Positions 36,384 to 44,968 of a stretch of DNA of 64,000 bases are shown piece after piece. Source of the DNA: Vibrio pomeroyi (GTDB taxonomy: Bacteria > Pseudomonadota > Gammaproteobacteria > Enterobacterales > Vibrionaceae); NCBI RefSeq assembly GCF_024347595.1, contig NZ_AP025507.1, forward strand, positions 496,001 to 560,000, given 5' to 3'. The notes under the pieces are model-generated. The model worked only from the letters and a program-made list of their open reading frames with translations, was not told the DNA's origin and searched no databases. Position numbers and translations under genes: made by a program. Positions within the stretch are counted from its first letter, which is position 1; each line of letters opens with the position of its first letter.

Positions 36384-37592
36384 ATGGAATCACTTTCACT
36401 CGCACAAGCACAAAAAATTGTACTGCTTTCGCAAAAGCTACCACCTAAGAAGCAACCGCCCAAAAAGCAACGTAATGGTGGCGCTTTGGCGAACACGCTG
36501 TCTGCGATTGAAAACCTTGGCTATGTGCAAATTGATACCATCTCTGTGATTCAGCGAGCTCACCACCACACGCTTTGGAATCGCAATCAAGACTACCAAC
36601 TGAATCATCTGGATAAGCTGTTAGAGCGCCGAGAAGTGTTTGAGTATTGGTCGCACGCCGCCGCGTATTTACCCATGCGTGACTACCGCTTCAGCCTGCA
36701 TCGAAAGAATGGGTTTGCGAGCGGTAAGCTAAAGCATTGGTATAAAAAAGACGATGCACTTATGGCGCATGTTCTCAAACATATTGAGAGCGAAGGGCCA
36801 TTGATGGCGAAAGACTTTGAAGGGGACAGACCCAACCCCGGAGGATGGGGCGGTAAACCGGCCAAACAGGCGCTAGAGACTTTGTTTATGCAAGGCGACT
36901 TAATGGTGCCAAGCCGAGTGAACTTTCATAAGGTGTATGACCTAACCGAGCGAGTTTTGCCTAGTGGCATTGATACCTCTGAACCAACGGAACAAGAGTA
37001 TATCGAGCATCTGATCACGCGTTATTTAGAAGCGAACGGTGTGGGAATCGCATCGGAAATGAGCTATCTCCTTAATAACACCAAACCACTGATACAGAAG
37101 ACACTCCAACAGATGCTTGAAGACAATCAAGTCGTGAAAGTGGATGTTCAAGGTGCTGATTATTATGTGTTGCCTAATGCATTTGAACTGCTGAGTCAGC
37201 CTCTTTCTCGAACTAAGTTAAAGATACTGTCTCCGTTCGATAATCTGTTGATTCAACGTAAGCGAATGCAATCACTGTTTAATTTTGATTACCTTCTAGA
37301 GTGCTACGTTCCAGAGGCCAAGCGCCAGTTTGGTTACTTTAGTTTGCCGATTCTGTGGCAAGGAGAGCTGGTGGCACGAATGGATTGTAAGGTTGATAGG
37401 AAGAGTGGCTTACTCAATATTCGTAACTTGGTTGTGGAAGGGCGAATCAAAAACCATGAATCATTCGTTCATGCCTTATGCGACGAGCTAAAACACTTCA
37501 TGGTGTTCAACCAATGTGATGAGATGGTCGTCCATCACACTACGCCCTTTGATCTTGGTAAGCGCTTGATGAGTCATTGGCAAACGGTTTAG
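36384..37592 (+). CDS. ycaQ: YcaQ-like DNA glycosylase for interstrand crosslinks
   Basis: The 402-residue protein follows E. coli YcaQ in length and blocks: winged-helix repeats, YVQIDTISVIQRAHHHTLWNR, VFEYWSHAAAYLPM, LSPFDNLLIQRKR and FNFDYLLECYVPEAKRQFGYF. The QID near residue 55 corresponds to the QxD catalytic motif of YcaQ/AlkX. This family unhooks alkylated interstrand crosslinks and bulky N7-alkylguanine lesions. The AlkZ subfamily carries QxQ instead. The start is the first ATG of the frame with only a weak ribosome site. Confidence 0.9.
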   Translation: MESLSLAQAQKIVLLSQKLPPKKQPPKKQRNGGALANTLSAIENLGYVQIDTISVIQRAHHHTLWNRNQDYQLNHLDKLLERREVFEYWSHAAAYLPMRDYRFSLHRKNGFASGKLKHWYKKDDALMAHVLKHIESEGPLMAKDFEGDRPNPGGWGGKPAKQALETLFMQGDLMVPSRVNFHKVYDLTERVLPSGIDTSEPTEQEYIEHLITRYLEANGVGIASEMSYLLNNTKPLIQKTLQQMLEDNQVVKVDVQGADYYVLPNAFELLSQPLSRTKLKILSPFDNLLIQRKRMQSLFNFDYLLECYVPEAKRQFGYFSLPILWQGELVARMDCKVDRKSGLLNIRNLVVEGRIKNHESFVHALCDELKHFMVFNQCDEMVVHHTTPFDLGKRLMSHWQTV

Positions 37593-37635
37593 CGTTCATC
37601 GTTGCTTCAAAGTCCTAGTTACATAAACCATCTCG

Positions 37636-38574
37636 TTATTCAGCAAGCTCGCCTAACAAGAACTCGACAAAGGTTCTGTTCTTCAAAGACAGTTGCTTGG
37701 TTTTGTAGAGTAAATGAATCGGCTTAGGCAAAGGGGTCATACCGGGTAGGATCTCCACTAGAGCACCACGCTCTATCTCTTCTGACACTAAAATAGTTGG
37801 CTGCAATAACACGCCCACGCCTTGCAAGGCGGCATATCGCAACACATCTCCATTGTTCGACATCAAACGCACTTGCCCTTTATTCACCGCGCTATGCGTT
37901 GCTTGATGGTTCTGAGAGGCTAGGAGTTGCGATTCATTGCTTTGCGCACTCCGCGCTTGTGTATCTCGGCCACTCACATCACGACGACTGCTATAACTGA
38001 ACCCAAGCGATGGGTGCTGTGCAAGGTCTTCCAATACGCGGATTTCTGCATGTTGGTTAAGGTACTTAGGAGCCGCGCAGTAACACATCTCATAATCCCC
38101 TAAATATCTGGCGACTAAACTGGAGTCAGAAAGGTCGCCAATTCGCACAATCAAATCAATATCGGAGGAATAAGGATCGACAAGATCGTTGTTCAGCACA
38201 AGTTCGACATTAATCGTCGGGTGATTCGCAAGGAACTTCGCCACGATCGGGGCAAGTACCTTGTTCCCATAGGTGACTGGGCAGTTTATTTTTACCGTGC
38301 CTTGAGGTTGGTTTTCTAAGGTTTGAATCAGGTTTTCTGCATTGCTGATGTCTTCAAGAATTCGTTTACATTCTCGATAATAAAGCTGACCTGAATCGGT
38401 CAATGATTGCTTACGTGTAGTGCGATGAATCAGTTGGGAGTTAAGGCTCGATTCAAGATGATGGACATGTTTACTGATCATGGTCGCCGACAGATTGAAG
38501 TGGTTGGCGGCGCTGCGAAAGCTGCCTTGCTCCACTACGTAAACGAAGACTTTCATGCTGGTTAACTTATCCAT
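37636..38574 (-). CDS. LysR-type regulator with insert in effector domain
   Basis: The 312-residue protein has the canonical opening (MDKLTSMKVFVYVVEQGSFRSAANHFNLSATMISKHVHHLE) and RTTRKQSLTDSG. In the effector domain, after LGFSYSS, there is an insert of roughly 15-20 residues rich in Gln, Ser, Ala and Asn (SGRDTQARSAQSNESQLLAS) before the conserved MSNNGDVLRYAAL. It replaces the usual Trp-containing strand. It is divergent from the monooxygenase/oxidoreductase pair, which it probably controls. A 9-bp inverted repeat lies in the gap. Confidence 0.86.
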   Translation of the reverse strand: MDKLTSMKVFVYVVEQGSFRSAANHFNLSATMISKHVHHLESSLNSQLIHRTTRKQSLTDSGQLYYRECKRILEDISNAENLIQTLENQPQGTVKINCPVTYGNKVLAPIVAKFLANHPTINVELVLNNDLVDPYSSDIDLIVRIGDLSDSSLVARYLGDYEMCYCAAPKYLNQHAEIRVLEDLAQHPSLGFSYSSRRDVSGRDTQARSAQSNESQLLASQNHQATHSAVNKGQVRLMSNNGDVLRYAALQGVGVLLQPTILVSEEIERGALVEILPGMTPLPKPIHLLYKTKQLSLKNRTFVEFLLGELAE

Positions 38575-38630
38575 TAAACACTCTTGGTTGATAAATAATA
38601 AACAAAAGGTGAGTTTATCAATTATTAGGG

Positions 38631-38663
38631 GTTAATTATATTAATGACAAACCAATAATTAAC
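38631..38663. promoter_or_regulatory. Inverted repeat in LysR/ABM divergent region
   Basis: GTTAATTAT and ATAATTAAC form a perfect 9-bp inverted repeat 15 bases apart, 18-50 bases ahead of the ABM gene. Placement fits LysR binding to the target promoter. Confidence 0.5.
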
Positions 38664-38680
38664 TAAAATAAGAGCGTGAA

Positions 38681-38995
38681 ATGCCTCAAACAAACGAAAC
38701 CATCTTTGTTACTGCCGAACTTAAGATTAAAACCAACATTGAACGTGAGGCTGCAGTTGAAGCCATCGAACAGTTTTGCTTAGACATGCAGAGCGAACCG
38801 GGCTGCCTACAAGCCATAGCAACCTATGATAAAAACCAAAGCGATCGCGTGATCCTGCTTGAGCAATACGTTAACCGTGAAGCAATTAATCAGCATTTTG
38901 GAATGCCTCATACGCAAGCATTTATCGAGCGTGATATTACCGAATTAGTTCAAGCGTTCGAAACGCAGCTTGAATCAAAAGAGCAGGAGAAGTAA
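38681..38995 (+). CDS. ABM-domain monooxygenase-like protein
   Basis: The 104-residue protein has the antibiotic-biosynthesis monooxygenase pattern: FVTAELKIKTNIEREAAVEAIEQF, EPGCLQAIATYDKN, RVILLEQYVNREAINQHF. It is more diverged than the ABM protein at 8871-9167. Three bases separate its stop from the oxidoreductase start, so the two are certainly one transcript. The pair may act on one small molecule, sensed by the divergent LysR protein. Confidence 0.85.
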   Translation: MPQTNETIFVTAELKIKTNIEREAAVEAIEQFCLDMQSEPGCLQAIATYDKNQSDRVILLEQYVNREAINQHFGMPHTQAFIERDITELVQAFETQLESKEQEK

Positions 38996-38998
38996 GCC

Positions 38999-39973
38999 AT
39001 GAAATGGGGAATCCTAGGAACCAGCTTTATCTCAGGCGTTATGGCGGATGCGATCAAAGGCGATGCTCAAAGTGAACTGTATGCCGTTGCTGGCCGCACA
39101 GAGAAAACACTCAATGAGTTTGCTGCGCAGTACCAACCAACACTGACCTTCAACAGCTATGAAGCCTTGATTGAAGATGAGTCGGTCGACATTATCTATA
39201 TCGCGCTACCTAACCACGTTCACCACGAGTACGTGATTAAAGCCGCTCAAAAAGGCAAAGCGATTCTGTGTGAAAAATCGTTGTCGGTTGATATGGAAAA
39301 AACCGAACAAGCTCTGCAAGCGGTGAAAGAAGCGGGCGTATTTTTCGCAGAAGGTTTGATGTACTTAAACCACCCATTGATAGCCAAGCTTCATCAAGAA
39401 TTAGCTACAGGTGAGATCGGTGAAGTACGCTCTATTCAAGGTTCATACGTCGCTGCGATTGACCAGTTCGTTAATCCTGCGAGTAAGGGTGCACTGTACA
39501 ACTTAGGTTGTTACCCAATGTCGCTGATTCACTCTGTCGCACAACACCAGTTTTGTGAAAGTGTGTTTGATGATCTGCAGATCTCTGCAATTGGCCGACG
39601 TGGCCAAGATGGCAATATCTGTGAATCATCGGCGATGATGCGCTTCAATGACCACTTCACTGCGCAAATTCATACTGCAGAAAACCACGGCTTAAAGCAT
39701 GGCTTTACCATTTTAGGGAGCAAAGGCTGCATCACGCTCGACACCAACCCATGGCTACCGACCGAAGACAATACATTCACGGTTGAGATCTATGAAACAT
39801 CGACACGTGAAGTGAAAGTTGAAGCGCAAGGCGATGGCTTTCATTATCAAGTGCGCAATATTCGCCAAGCGGTTGAGCAAGGTGAAACACAACTTACTGC
39901 ACCGATGGCGACTCATCAAGACTCTCGCGTAATCATGAAGTTACTGACGGATTGGGAACAAGCGGCGAGCTAG
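38999..39973 (+). CDS. Gfo/Idh/MocA-family oxidoreductase
   Basis: The 324-residue protein has an N-terminal Rossmann NAD(P) site (WGILGTSFISGVMADAI), YIALPNHVHHEYVI, ILCEKSLSVD (the EKP-type block with Ser in place of Pro) and a C-terminal Gfo/Idh alpha-beta domain (GEVRSIQGSYVAAID). The catalytic EKP lysine is retained as EKS. Members oxidise or reduce sugars and cyclitols. The substrate is unknown. The ribosome site AGGAGAAG is strong. It is co-transcribed with the ABM gene. Confidence 0.9.
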   Translation: MKWGILGTSFISGVMADAIKGDAQSELYAVAGRTEKTLNEFAAQYQPTLTFNSYEALIEDESVDIIYIALPNHVHHEYVIKAAQKGKAILCEKSLSVDMEKTEQALQAVKEAGVFFAEGLMYLNHPLIAKLHQELATGEIGEVRSIQGSYVAAIDQFVNPASKGALYNLGCYPMSLIHSVAQHQFCESVFDDLQISAIGRRGQDGNICESSAMMRFNDHFTAQIHTAENHGLKHGFTILGSKGCITLDTNPWLPTEDNTFTVEIYETSTREVKVEAQGDGFHYQVRNIRQAVEQGETQLTAPMATHQDSRVIMKLLTDWEQAAS

Positions 39974-39992
39974 TTTTTTGGCTAACTCCTGT

Positions 39993-40043
39993 ACACGCCT
40001 CATACTTGGTAGCCTCGTAAGCTATCAAGCATGAGGTGTTTCT
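39993..40043 (+). terminator. Possible terminator hairpin after oxidoreductase gene
   Basis: ACACgCCTCATaCTTG and CAAGcATGAGGtGT pair imperfectly over a long stem, with only TTTC following. It is a weak terminator or a stabilising hairpin. Confidence 0.55.
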
Positions 40044-40172
40044 CTAATCCCTCTCGCCCATTATCCTCAATAAATACTTTGCATTTAAAACGGTCACAGT
40101 GTCCAATGTCGGTTAGGACAATATTGACTGAAAAACCTTATTTTTTAAGGTGTTAAATAGGATGCTTATTTC

Positions 40173-40511
40173 ATGCGTAAATCAGATAAGAAGATCGAAA
40201 ATCAGATCAGAGACGTGCTAACTGACGTGTGTGAAGATACGTTGAAAGGCTACGATGGTTTTCTTTGGGTGACTCATACGGTCAATTTTTCTTCTTTTCC
40301 CCAAAGCTTAAAAATCGTTTGTGTATTCGACACCAATCAAGATAGAACGAATTTCTTAGAGGGGGAAGGCCAACAGCAAGTCTCAACGACCATCCAAAGT
40401 GTGTTCAGTCAGGTAGGAATTACACTGAAGAATATCGATAAACACATCAGCTACGATACACAAGAAAATTGCGACCGTGACCACCAAGGTAAGTGGAACC
40501 ATAGACTTTAA
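40173..40511 (+). CDS. Conserved-type hypothetical protein
   Basis: The 112-residue soluble protein opens with a basic helix (MRKSDKKIENQIRDVLTDVCEDTLK), followed by a beta-rich part (LKIVCVFDTNQDRTNF). The C-terminus is His/Asp rich (CDRDHQGKWNHRL). I recall similar vibrio and Shewanella proteins annotated loosely as Fis-family, but I see no Fis helix-turn-helix. I therefore do not assign a function. AGGATG nine bases upstream supports the ATG. It is monocistronic between two hairpins. Confidence 0.75.
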   Translation: MRKSDKKIENQIRDVLTDVCEDTLKGYDGFLWVTHTVNFSSFPQSLKIVCVFDTNQDRTNFLEGEGQQQVSTTIQSVFSQVGITLKNIDKHISYDTQENCDRDHQGKWNHRL

Positions 40512-40555
40512 GAAGCTTTAGTCAGAGTTCTGATTGGTTCGCTAACTAAAGAACG

Positions 40556-40579
40556 AAAGCCTACGCGAGGTAGGCTTTG
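40556..40579. terminator. Short terminator hairpin
   Basis: AAAGCCTAC and GTAGGCTTT form a 9-bp stem around a short GCGAG loop, between convergent genes. The T tract is weak (TTTG). Confidence 0.6.
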
Positions 40580-40597
40580 TTACTGTATTTACTCATA

Positions 40598-41497
40598 TTA
40601 TTTAATTGCAGTGCAGAAGCTAACGTCTGAATGCTGAGTCTGTTGATCGTAACTGTGGTAAAGCTCAAAGCAAGGGCGGTCTTCGGTTTCTAGGCCGGAC
40701 TCTATGACCTTAATCATTAGGTCGTCCCACGCTTTAGCGTATTGACTTGGCTCGGTGATGGTTTGTCGCATCACTGCATATTGCCCGCCGGGAAAATCTT
40801 TCAATTCGATCCCACTGGGTACTTCAGTGTCGTCTGGAACCATCAAGCAGATGTCAGTACGGCATTTATCGTTTGGTGTAATTTCCGGATTGTCATGATA
40901 GATAAAGATGCAGCTGTTACCTGCTAGCCCTTTCATTTCGGCCCATTGATAAAGACGACCGCTTGGCCCTTCATAACCTTGTCCGTAAGGGCCTGTTACT
41001 CGTACATACGCTAATTTTGATGGTTCGAATTGTTGCGTTTTCATTGTCATACTCCATTTTGTTCGTTCGGAGTCAGTATATGAATTGCTTGCCACTGCAT
41101 CGTTTCCATTCTTGCGCAACGTGTGTCCAATCTTGCTATTTCGAGTGAGCTCGCTGAACGCTTTGTAATCTTCACAATCACGGAAGGCACTCGGTGTGAC
41201 ACCAAAGTGTTGTTTGAATGCCTTTGCAAAACTTTGAGACGATGAGAACCCATAGTCCAATGCAATATTAATAATGGGTTGCTTGGATTTGAAGAGATCA
41301 TTCGCTGCTGCTTCGAGTCTCAATCGCCGAATGAAATCAGCAAGGGTCTCGCCTTGAACGGCCTTAAAAGTGCGATGAAAGTGGTAGGGTGAAAAGTTGG
41401 CTAATGCCGCGACTTCGATTAGGTTGAGCTGCTCGTTAAAGTGCTTCTCTAGATAACGGACAACGGGAATCAGCCGCTTATGATAGTCAACGTACAT
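40598..41497 (-). CDS. AraC regulator with GyrI-like effector domain
   Basis: I use the ATG at 41497 (299 residues); a GTG at 41512 is a weaker option. The N-terminal AraC helix-turn-helix pair spans about residues 8-105 (LNLIEVAALANFSPYHFHRTFKAV and IINIALDYGFSSSQSFAKAFKQHFG). The C-terminal half is a GyrI/SOUL-like (AraC_E_bind) domain: KLAYVRVTGPYGQGYEGPSGRLYQWA and IELKDFPGGQYAVMRQ. This is the BmrR/Rob-type multidrug-sensing domain. The target is not certain. It is divergent from the 744-residue exported protein across 497 bases rich in palindromes. Confidence 0.88.
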   Translation of the reverse strand: MYVDYHKRLIPVVRYLEKHFNEQLNLIEVAALANFSPYHFHRTFKAVQGETLADFIRRLRLEAAANDLFKSKQPIINIALDYGFSSSQSFAKAFKQHFGVTPSAFRDCEDYKAFSELTRNSKIGHTLRKNGNDAVASNSYTDSERTKWSMTMKTQQFEPSKLAYVRVTGPYGQGYEGPSGRLYQWAEMKGLAGNSCIFIYHDNPEITPNDKCRTDICLMVPDDTEVPSGIELKDFPGGQYAVMRQTITEPSQYAKAWDDLMIKVIESGLETEDRPCFELYHSYDQQTQHSDVSFCTAIK

Positions 41498-41564
41498 TGC
41501 TTTATTTACCACTCTTTATTGCCATTAATCTTAGATAGCTTCAGAGACTAACCTATCCCAATTG

Positions 41565-41590
41565 AGTTTCAATAGAGTGGTATTGAAACT
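41565..41590. promoter_or_regulatory. Inverted repeat upstream of AraC gene
   Basis: AGTTTCAATA-gagtgg-TATTGAAACT is a perfect 10-bp inverted repeat with a 6-base spacer, about 70-90 bases ahead of the AraC ATG. It may be an operator or a leader hairpin. Confidence 0.5.
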
Positions 41591-41709
41591 GAGATTAGAT
41601 GCAGTAAATCCAATTCCCGCTTTCCATTTTCCTTCGATCAACAAGATTAACTTCTCCCAAACTGAATTGCCTTTTTAGCCATCGCACGTTCACTGTTCGT
41701 TAGACTTAA

Positions 41710-41724
41710 TTCTCATAATGAGAA
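41710..41724. promoter_or_regulatory. Palindrome TTCTCAT-A-ATGAGAA
   Basis: A perfect 15-base palindrome lies midway in the gap, about 270 bases before the exported protein. The half ATGAGAA resembles part of Fur sites, but the arrangement is not the standard Fur 7-1-7. Confidence 0.4.
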
Positions 41725-41994
41725 AAAGTGAAGCCGAGAATCGTGACTCTGGAATACTTAACTTGTCAGCAAAATTAAGATTATAAGTTTTTAGCTTTCG
41801 TTCTAACGTGCTGACTTTACATATGTATTAGGAGGTATTTTTAGAGGTAAGAGATACTGAACCGATGGGGGCTTGATCAATACATGTTTCTAACCGATAC
41901 TTTTTTCGTATTTTGATTCCTAAATTGACACGTAAGTTGGCTGACTTTTCGTCTCGTATTTTTGAGTAACGACAGTATCGATTAGGAAAACTGA

Positions 41995-44229
41995 ATGATG
42001 AACCCCTACATTTTATGGTTACTAGCACTCATTCCATTCTACCTAACCGCTAGTAACGCTTTTGCTGCTGGTAAAGCGATTATATTGCCCGGATCGCACC
42101 AGCAAGGTGTCGACTTAAGCGATTCGCCAATGTCGGCAACGGATGTTATTGATTGGGAAATCACAAACAATGACATCGTGTTTGGCTCTTATGCGGACAA
42201 AGCCGACAATGAGCGAATTACTGCGATTGGTTATATGTACAACCAAAAGTTGGAGATGAACTCTGGCTGGTTAGAAAACGATCTTCGCAATAACGCAGCG
42301 CTAAACGGTGCCAATTATGAAGACTTCTTTCTGCATTTCTCTGAAGACACTGTGATTGCTGAAGTCGACAAAAGCCACGGTGAAAATACCCTTCTTAATC
42401 GAAAACCTATGATCGTCGGTTACACCGCAAGTGAAGACCATGCGGGTTTCTGGCTCTATCAACAGCCGCCTTGGGATGCGGATGTGTTTGAGAACTTCGA
42501 GCGAGGCGGTGCGCTTTATGTGTATCACGCAGAGCAGTTCGATAGGCTGACACTGAAGTTCTCTCAATTCGCCACTGGTGGTCAATTTTGGCTTGAGTAT
42601 CCAACAGAAGTTGATGTCCATGGGCAGGTATCACAATGGTCTGCGTTGGATCTGAAGAAAGACAAAACCCTCAATATGACCAAGAACCAATCTGTGTTGT
42701 GGAACCTTCCATCTGATTGGGTAAGGGCGACAACCCATGACGGCAGCGGTGCTAGTTATGGCGGAGGCCAATATTTTGGTTCTACTTTTGTGCGTGACGG
42801 CGGGCGTCTGTATGTGGTGAGAATCCGTTGGCAAGGTGATAACGCCAACGACAGACCGCGCCTTAAAGAAGTGAAGCATAGAAACAGCTTTCCTGTGGTG
42901 AATCTTACCGATGCGCCTGAAACAACCCCTGATGGGAATGCTATCAGCCAGTGGCGTAAGATCCGTGGTTTTGATGCGTCTGCCGACTTGAATCAAGACA
43001 ACTACTTGTCACAAAGTGAATATAAAAATCGCACCAATAAAAATGCCACCGCTCGATTTCGTTGGGAGTCGCGCGTGGTGCCATTTGGCCGAATGTGGAG
43101 CCAAAGCTCGTCATGGGCGCTGGCTAATGTCGCCAACCTCAATTACTTATCGGCGGTTCACGCTTATTATCAGCAGAACTGGGCAGAGCAGGGGCTAAAT
43201 GGTGCTTATAACGATGACACCAACAAGCTGCTTGGGGGAAACCAGTTTTATGTTCATTCCGGTGGTACGGTGCAAGAGCTAGGGTTGGTGGCTGGTTCTA
43301 CCGAGGCCGATGATCTTTATAAAGCGCAATTCTCTGCTTTCTTAAAAAGCCTCGCAACTCTCAATCGTGATGCCTTGATAGGCTTGAATATTGGGACTGC
43401 CAACTTACTTGGGCGTAATGGTCAATCTCACCTTGTGGAAGCAGGCTCTTTGTATTTCAGGGAGCACTACGTGTTCCCATCGACTGGTTTTAGCGGCTAT
43501 TCGGGTATCTCCAAGTTTTGGGATAACTCGGCATTAGCGTATGCCGATCAAAGCGCGATCTTTCAAGCCACAACGCGTTTTGGTCGTGTTCAGTTCTTTG
43601 GTGGTTCTGAACAAAATTGGCGACAAGACCAATACTCAGCGTTAGCGATCTATTACTTGAATCACCATTCACAACACAGCTATTTCAATCAGTGGAACAA
43701 TGGTTATGTTTACGGGAGTGACAACACCACACAGGATAACTTTTGGAAGAGTGATGTGCCGAAAAATGTCGCTTACCAACCAAGTGCGTTATTGGCGGTC
43801 GATTTGGGCAAACCGAGCAATCTTATTCCTGAAGGCTTTGAAGCCATTCCCTTGATGCTTTCGACAAGTACGCCTGTACCTGCGGATTACACCATTGTTG
43901 GCGACTCATCGATGAATGAAATGGTGCATGCAGACTTACCCAATGGAATGACACACGTATTGCCGACGTATACCTATTTCTTACATCAGTCTGAGCGGTT
44001 AGTCGTGGCTGATGGCCCGGAAGATATGGTGTTGGCGAGAGAGTTCGATAAGGGTCGAGTGTTGTACCGTACAGATTTCCACGGTAAGAACGCGAGCTTT
44101 TATGAGACAGAGAAGCTGACGGTTGTATTAGACGTACCAATGAAGCCTGTCGATGCAAACGGCAACATCGGAGAGTATGTCACGCAAATAGAGATAGGTG
44201 GCTATGAAGGGCTGTTCTTACTTTATTAG
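41995..44229 (+). CDS. Large exported protein of unknown function with EF-hand loop
   Basis: The 744-residue protein has a signal peptide (MNPYILWLLALIPFYLTASNAFA). AGGA seven bases upstream supports the first ATG; a second ATG follows at once. No membrane segment is seen after the signal. Residues 331-342 (DLNQDNYLSQSE) fit a calcium-binding EF-hand or dockerin-like loop, with Asp, Asn, Asp and final Glu at the liganding places. Residues 403-408 (GAYNDD) and 463-467 (GLNIG) read like consecutive TIM-barrel strands seen in uncharacterised glycoside-hydrolase-like families. That is only an impression. The N-terminal 240 residues read as beta-rich. I cannot name a family. It stands alone after the AraC-GyrI gene. 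Confidence 0.8.
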   Translation: MMNPYILWLLALIPFYLTASNAFAAGKAIILPGSHQQGVDLSDSPMSATDVIDWEITNNDIVFGSYADKADNERITAIGYMYNQKLEMNSGWLENDLRNNAALNGANYEDFFLHFSEDTVIAEVDKSHGENTLLNRKPMIVGYTASEDHAGFWLYQQPPWDADVFENFERGGALYVYHAEQFDRLTLKFSQFATGGQFWLEYPTEVDVHGQVSQWSALDLKKDKTLNMTKNQSVLWNLPSDWVRATTHDGSGASYGGGQYFGSTFVRDGGRLYVVRIRWQGDNANDRPRLKEVKHRNSFPVVNLTDAPETTPDGNAISQWRKIRGFDASADLNQDNYLSQSEYKNRTNKNATARFRWESRVVPFGRMWSQSSSWALANVANLNYLSAVHAYYQQNWAEQGLNGAYNDDTNKLLGGNQFYVHSGGTVQELGLVAGSTEADDLYKAQFSAFLKSLATLNRDALIGLNIGTANLLGRNGQSHLVEAGSLYFREHYVFPSTGFSGYSGISKFWDNSALAYADQSAIFQATTRFGRVQFFGGSEQNWRQDQYSALAIYYLNHHSQHSYFNQWNNGYVYGSDNTTQDNFWKSDVPKNVAYQPSALLAVDLGKPSNLIPEGFEAIPLMLSTSTPVPADYTIVGDSSMNEMVHADLPNGMTHVLPTYTYFLHQSERLVVADGPEDMVLAREFDKGRVLYRTDFHGKNASFYETEKLTVVLDVPMKPVDANGNIGEYVTQIEIGGYEGLFLLY

Positions 44230-44260
44230 AACGATATTGAAAGTGATTGCACTTGTTGAG

Positions 44261-44285
44261 AGGGCTTCTTTTCGGGGAAGCCCTT
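44261..44285. terminator. Hairpin after exported protein gene
   Basis: AGGGCTTC and GAAGCCCT form an 8-bp stem with an 8-base loop between two convergent genes. The T tract is weak, so strength is uncertain. Confidence 0.55.
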
Positions 44286-44300
44286 ACCATGAAATCTAAG

Positions 44301-44762
44301 CTAGGTTCTTGAGATTAGCTTGTTGTTTTTGCACTGCTTGAACTCTTTGGCTATCCATGACTTTTCATTCAAACCATTGTCAATTAGGGCAAAGAGATAA
44401 CCATCAACCTTGCTTGAAGCGGTTGGGTATTCTTGAAATACATGCTTGGGATAGCCCGGGTAATTCGTCTCATATTTGTTGTCTAGTTGCTTGCCTAGCT
44501 CTCGCCATTTAACGAATAGCTCAGAAGACGAGGTTGGCTTTTTGTATTGGCCTAAAATCCGATGATGATGGACTAATGCCACTTTGGCGCAGTGGTTGGT
44601 TTGTACTACCTTCTGTATGAGCTCTGCTTGTGTCTCGCTTATTGTTTTCGCTAATGCATTTTCTTGCTCGATGCGCTCTATTCGCTCACCAAAGGTTTCA
44701 GCATGCGTAGAAAAGATAACAGAAATGGGTAAAACCAATGCCAAAAGGCGCTTGCAGAACAT
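44301..44762 (-). CDS. Hypothetical exported protein
   Basis: The 153-residue protein has a signal peptide (MFCKRLLALVLPISVIFSTHA) followed by a helical coiled-coil-like stretch (GERIERIEQENALAKTISETQAELIQKVV). A Lys/Tyr-rich C-terminal part has two cysteines (NHCAK, KQCKN) that may form a disulphide. I do not recognise a family; a superficial likeness to DUF1311/LprI-type proteins is not convincing. The ribosome site is weak. It is monocistronic. Confidence 0.68.
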   Translation of the reverse strand: MFCKRLLALVLPISVIFSTHAETFGERIERIEQENALAKTISETQAELIQKVVQTNHCAKVALVHHHRILGQYKKPTSSSELFVKWRELGKQLDNKYETNYPGYPKHVFQEYPTASSKVDGYLFALIDNGLNEKSWIAKEFKQCKNNKLISRT

Positions 44763-44968
44763 AACCTAACTCGTTAAATGGATTCGTGACTATTATGCCG
44801 TTGAGTAACAATATTATTAACGAATAAACACGCTTAATTGTAAGAATTATTTTTATCGAGTGGATTAATAAATGCTTTCTGTTTCGTTTTATTCATCAGG
44901 TGAATGACTTTCGTATTCAATTGGAATAACAGTTCTCTCCGATCTTTATTTACTCGGAATATGAGCGG

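Larger units (their letters stand above)
41498..41994. other. Palindrome-rich intergenic region
   Basis: This 497-base gap separates the AraC gene from the exported 744-residue protein. I see no gene in it. It contains a perfect 10-bp inverted repeat (41565-41590) and a perfect 15-base palindrome (41710-41724). Position suggests control of one or both divergent genes. Confidence 0.6.
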
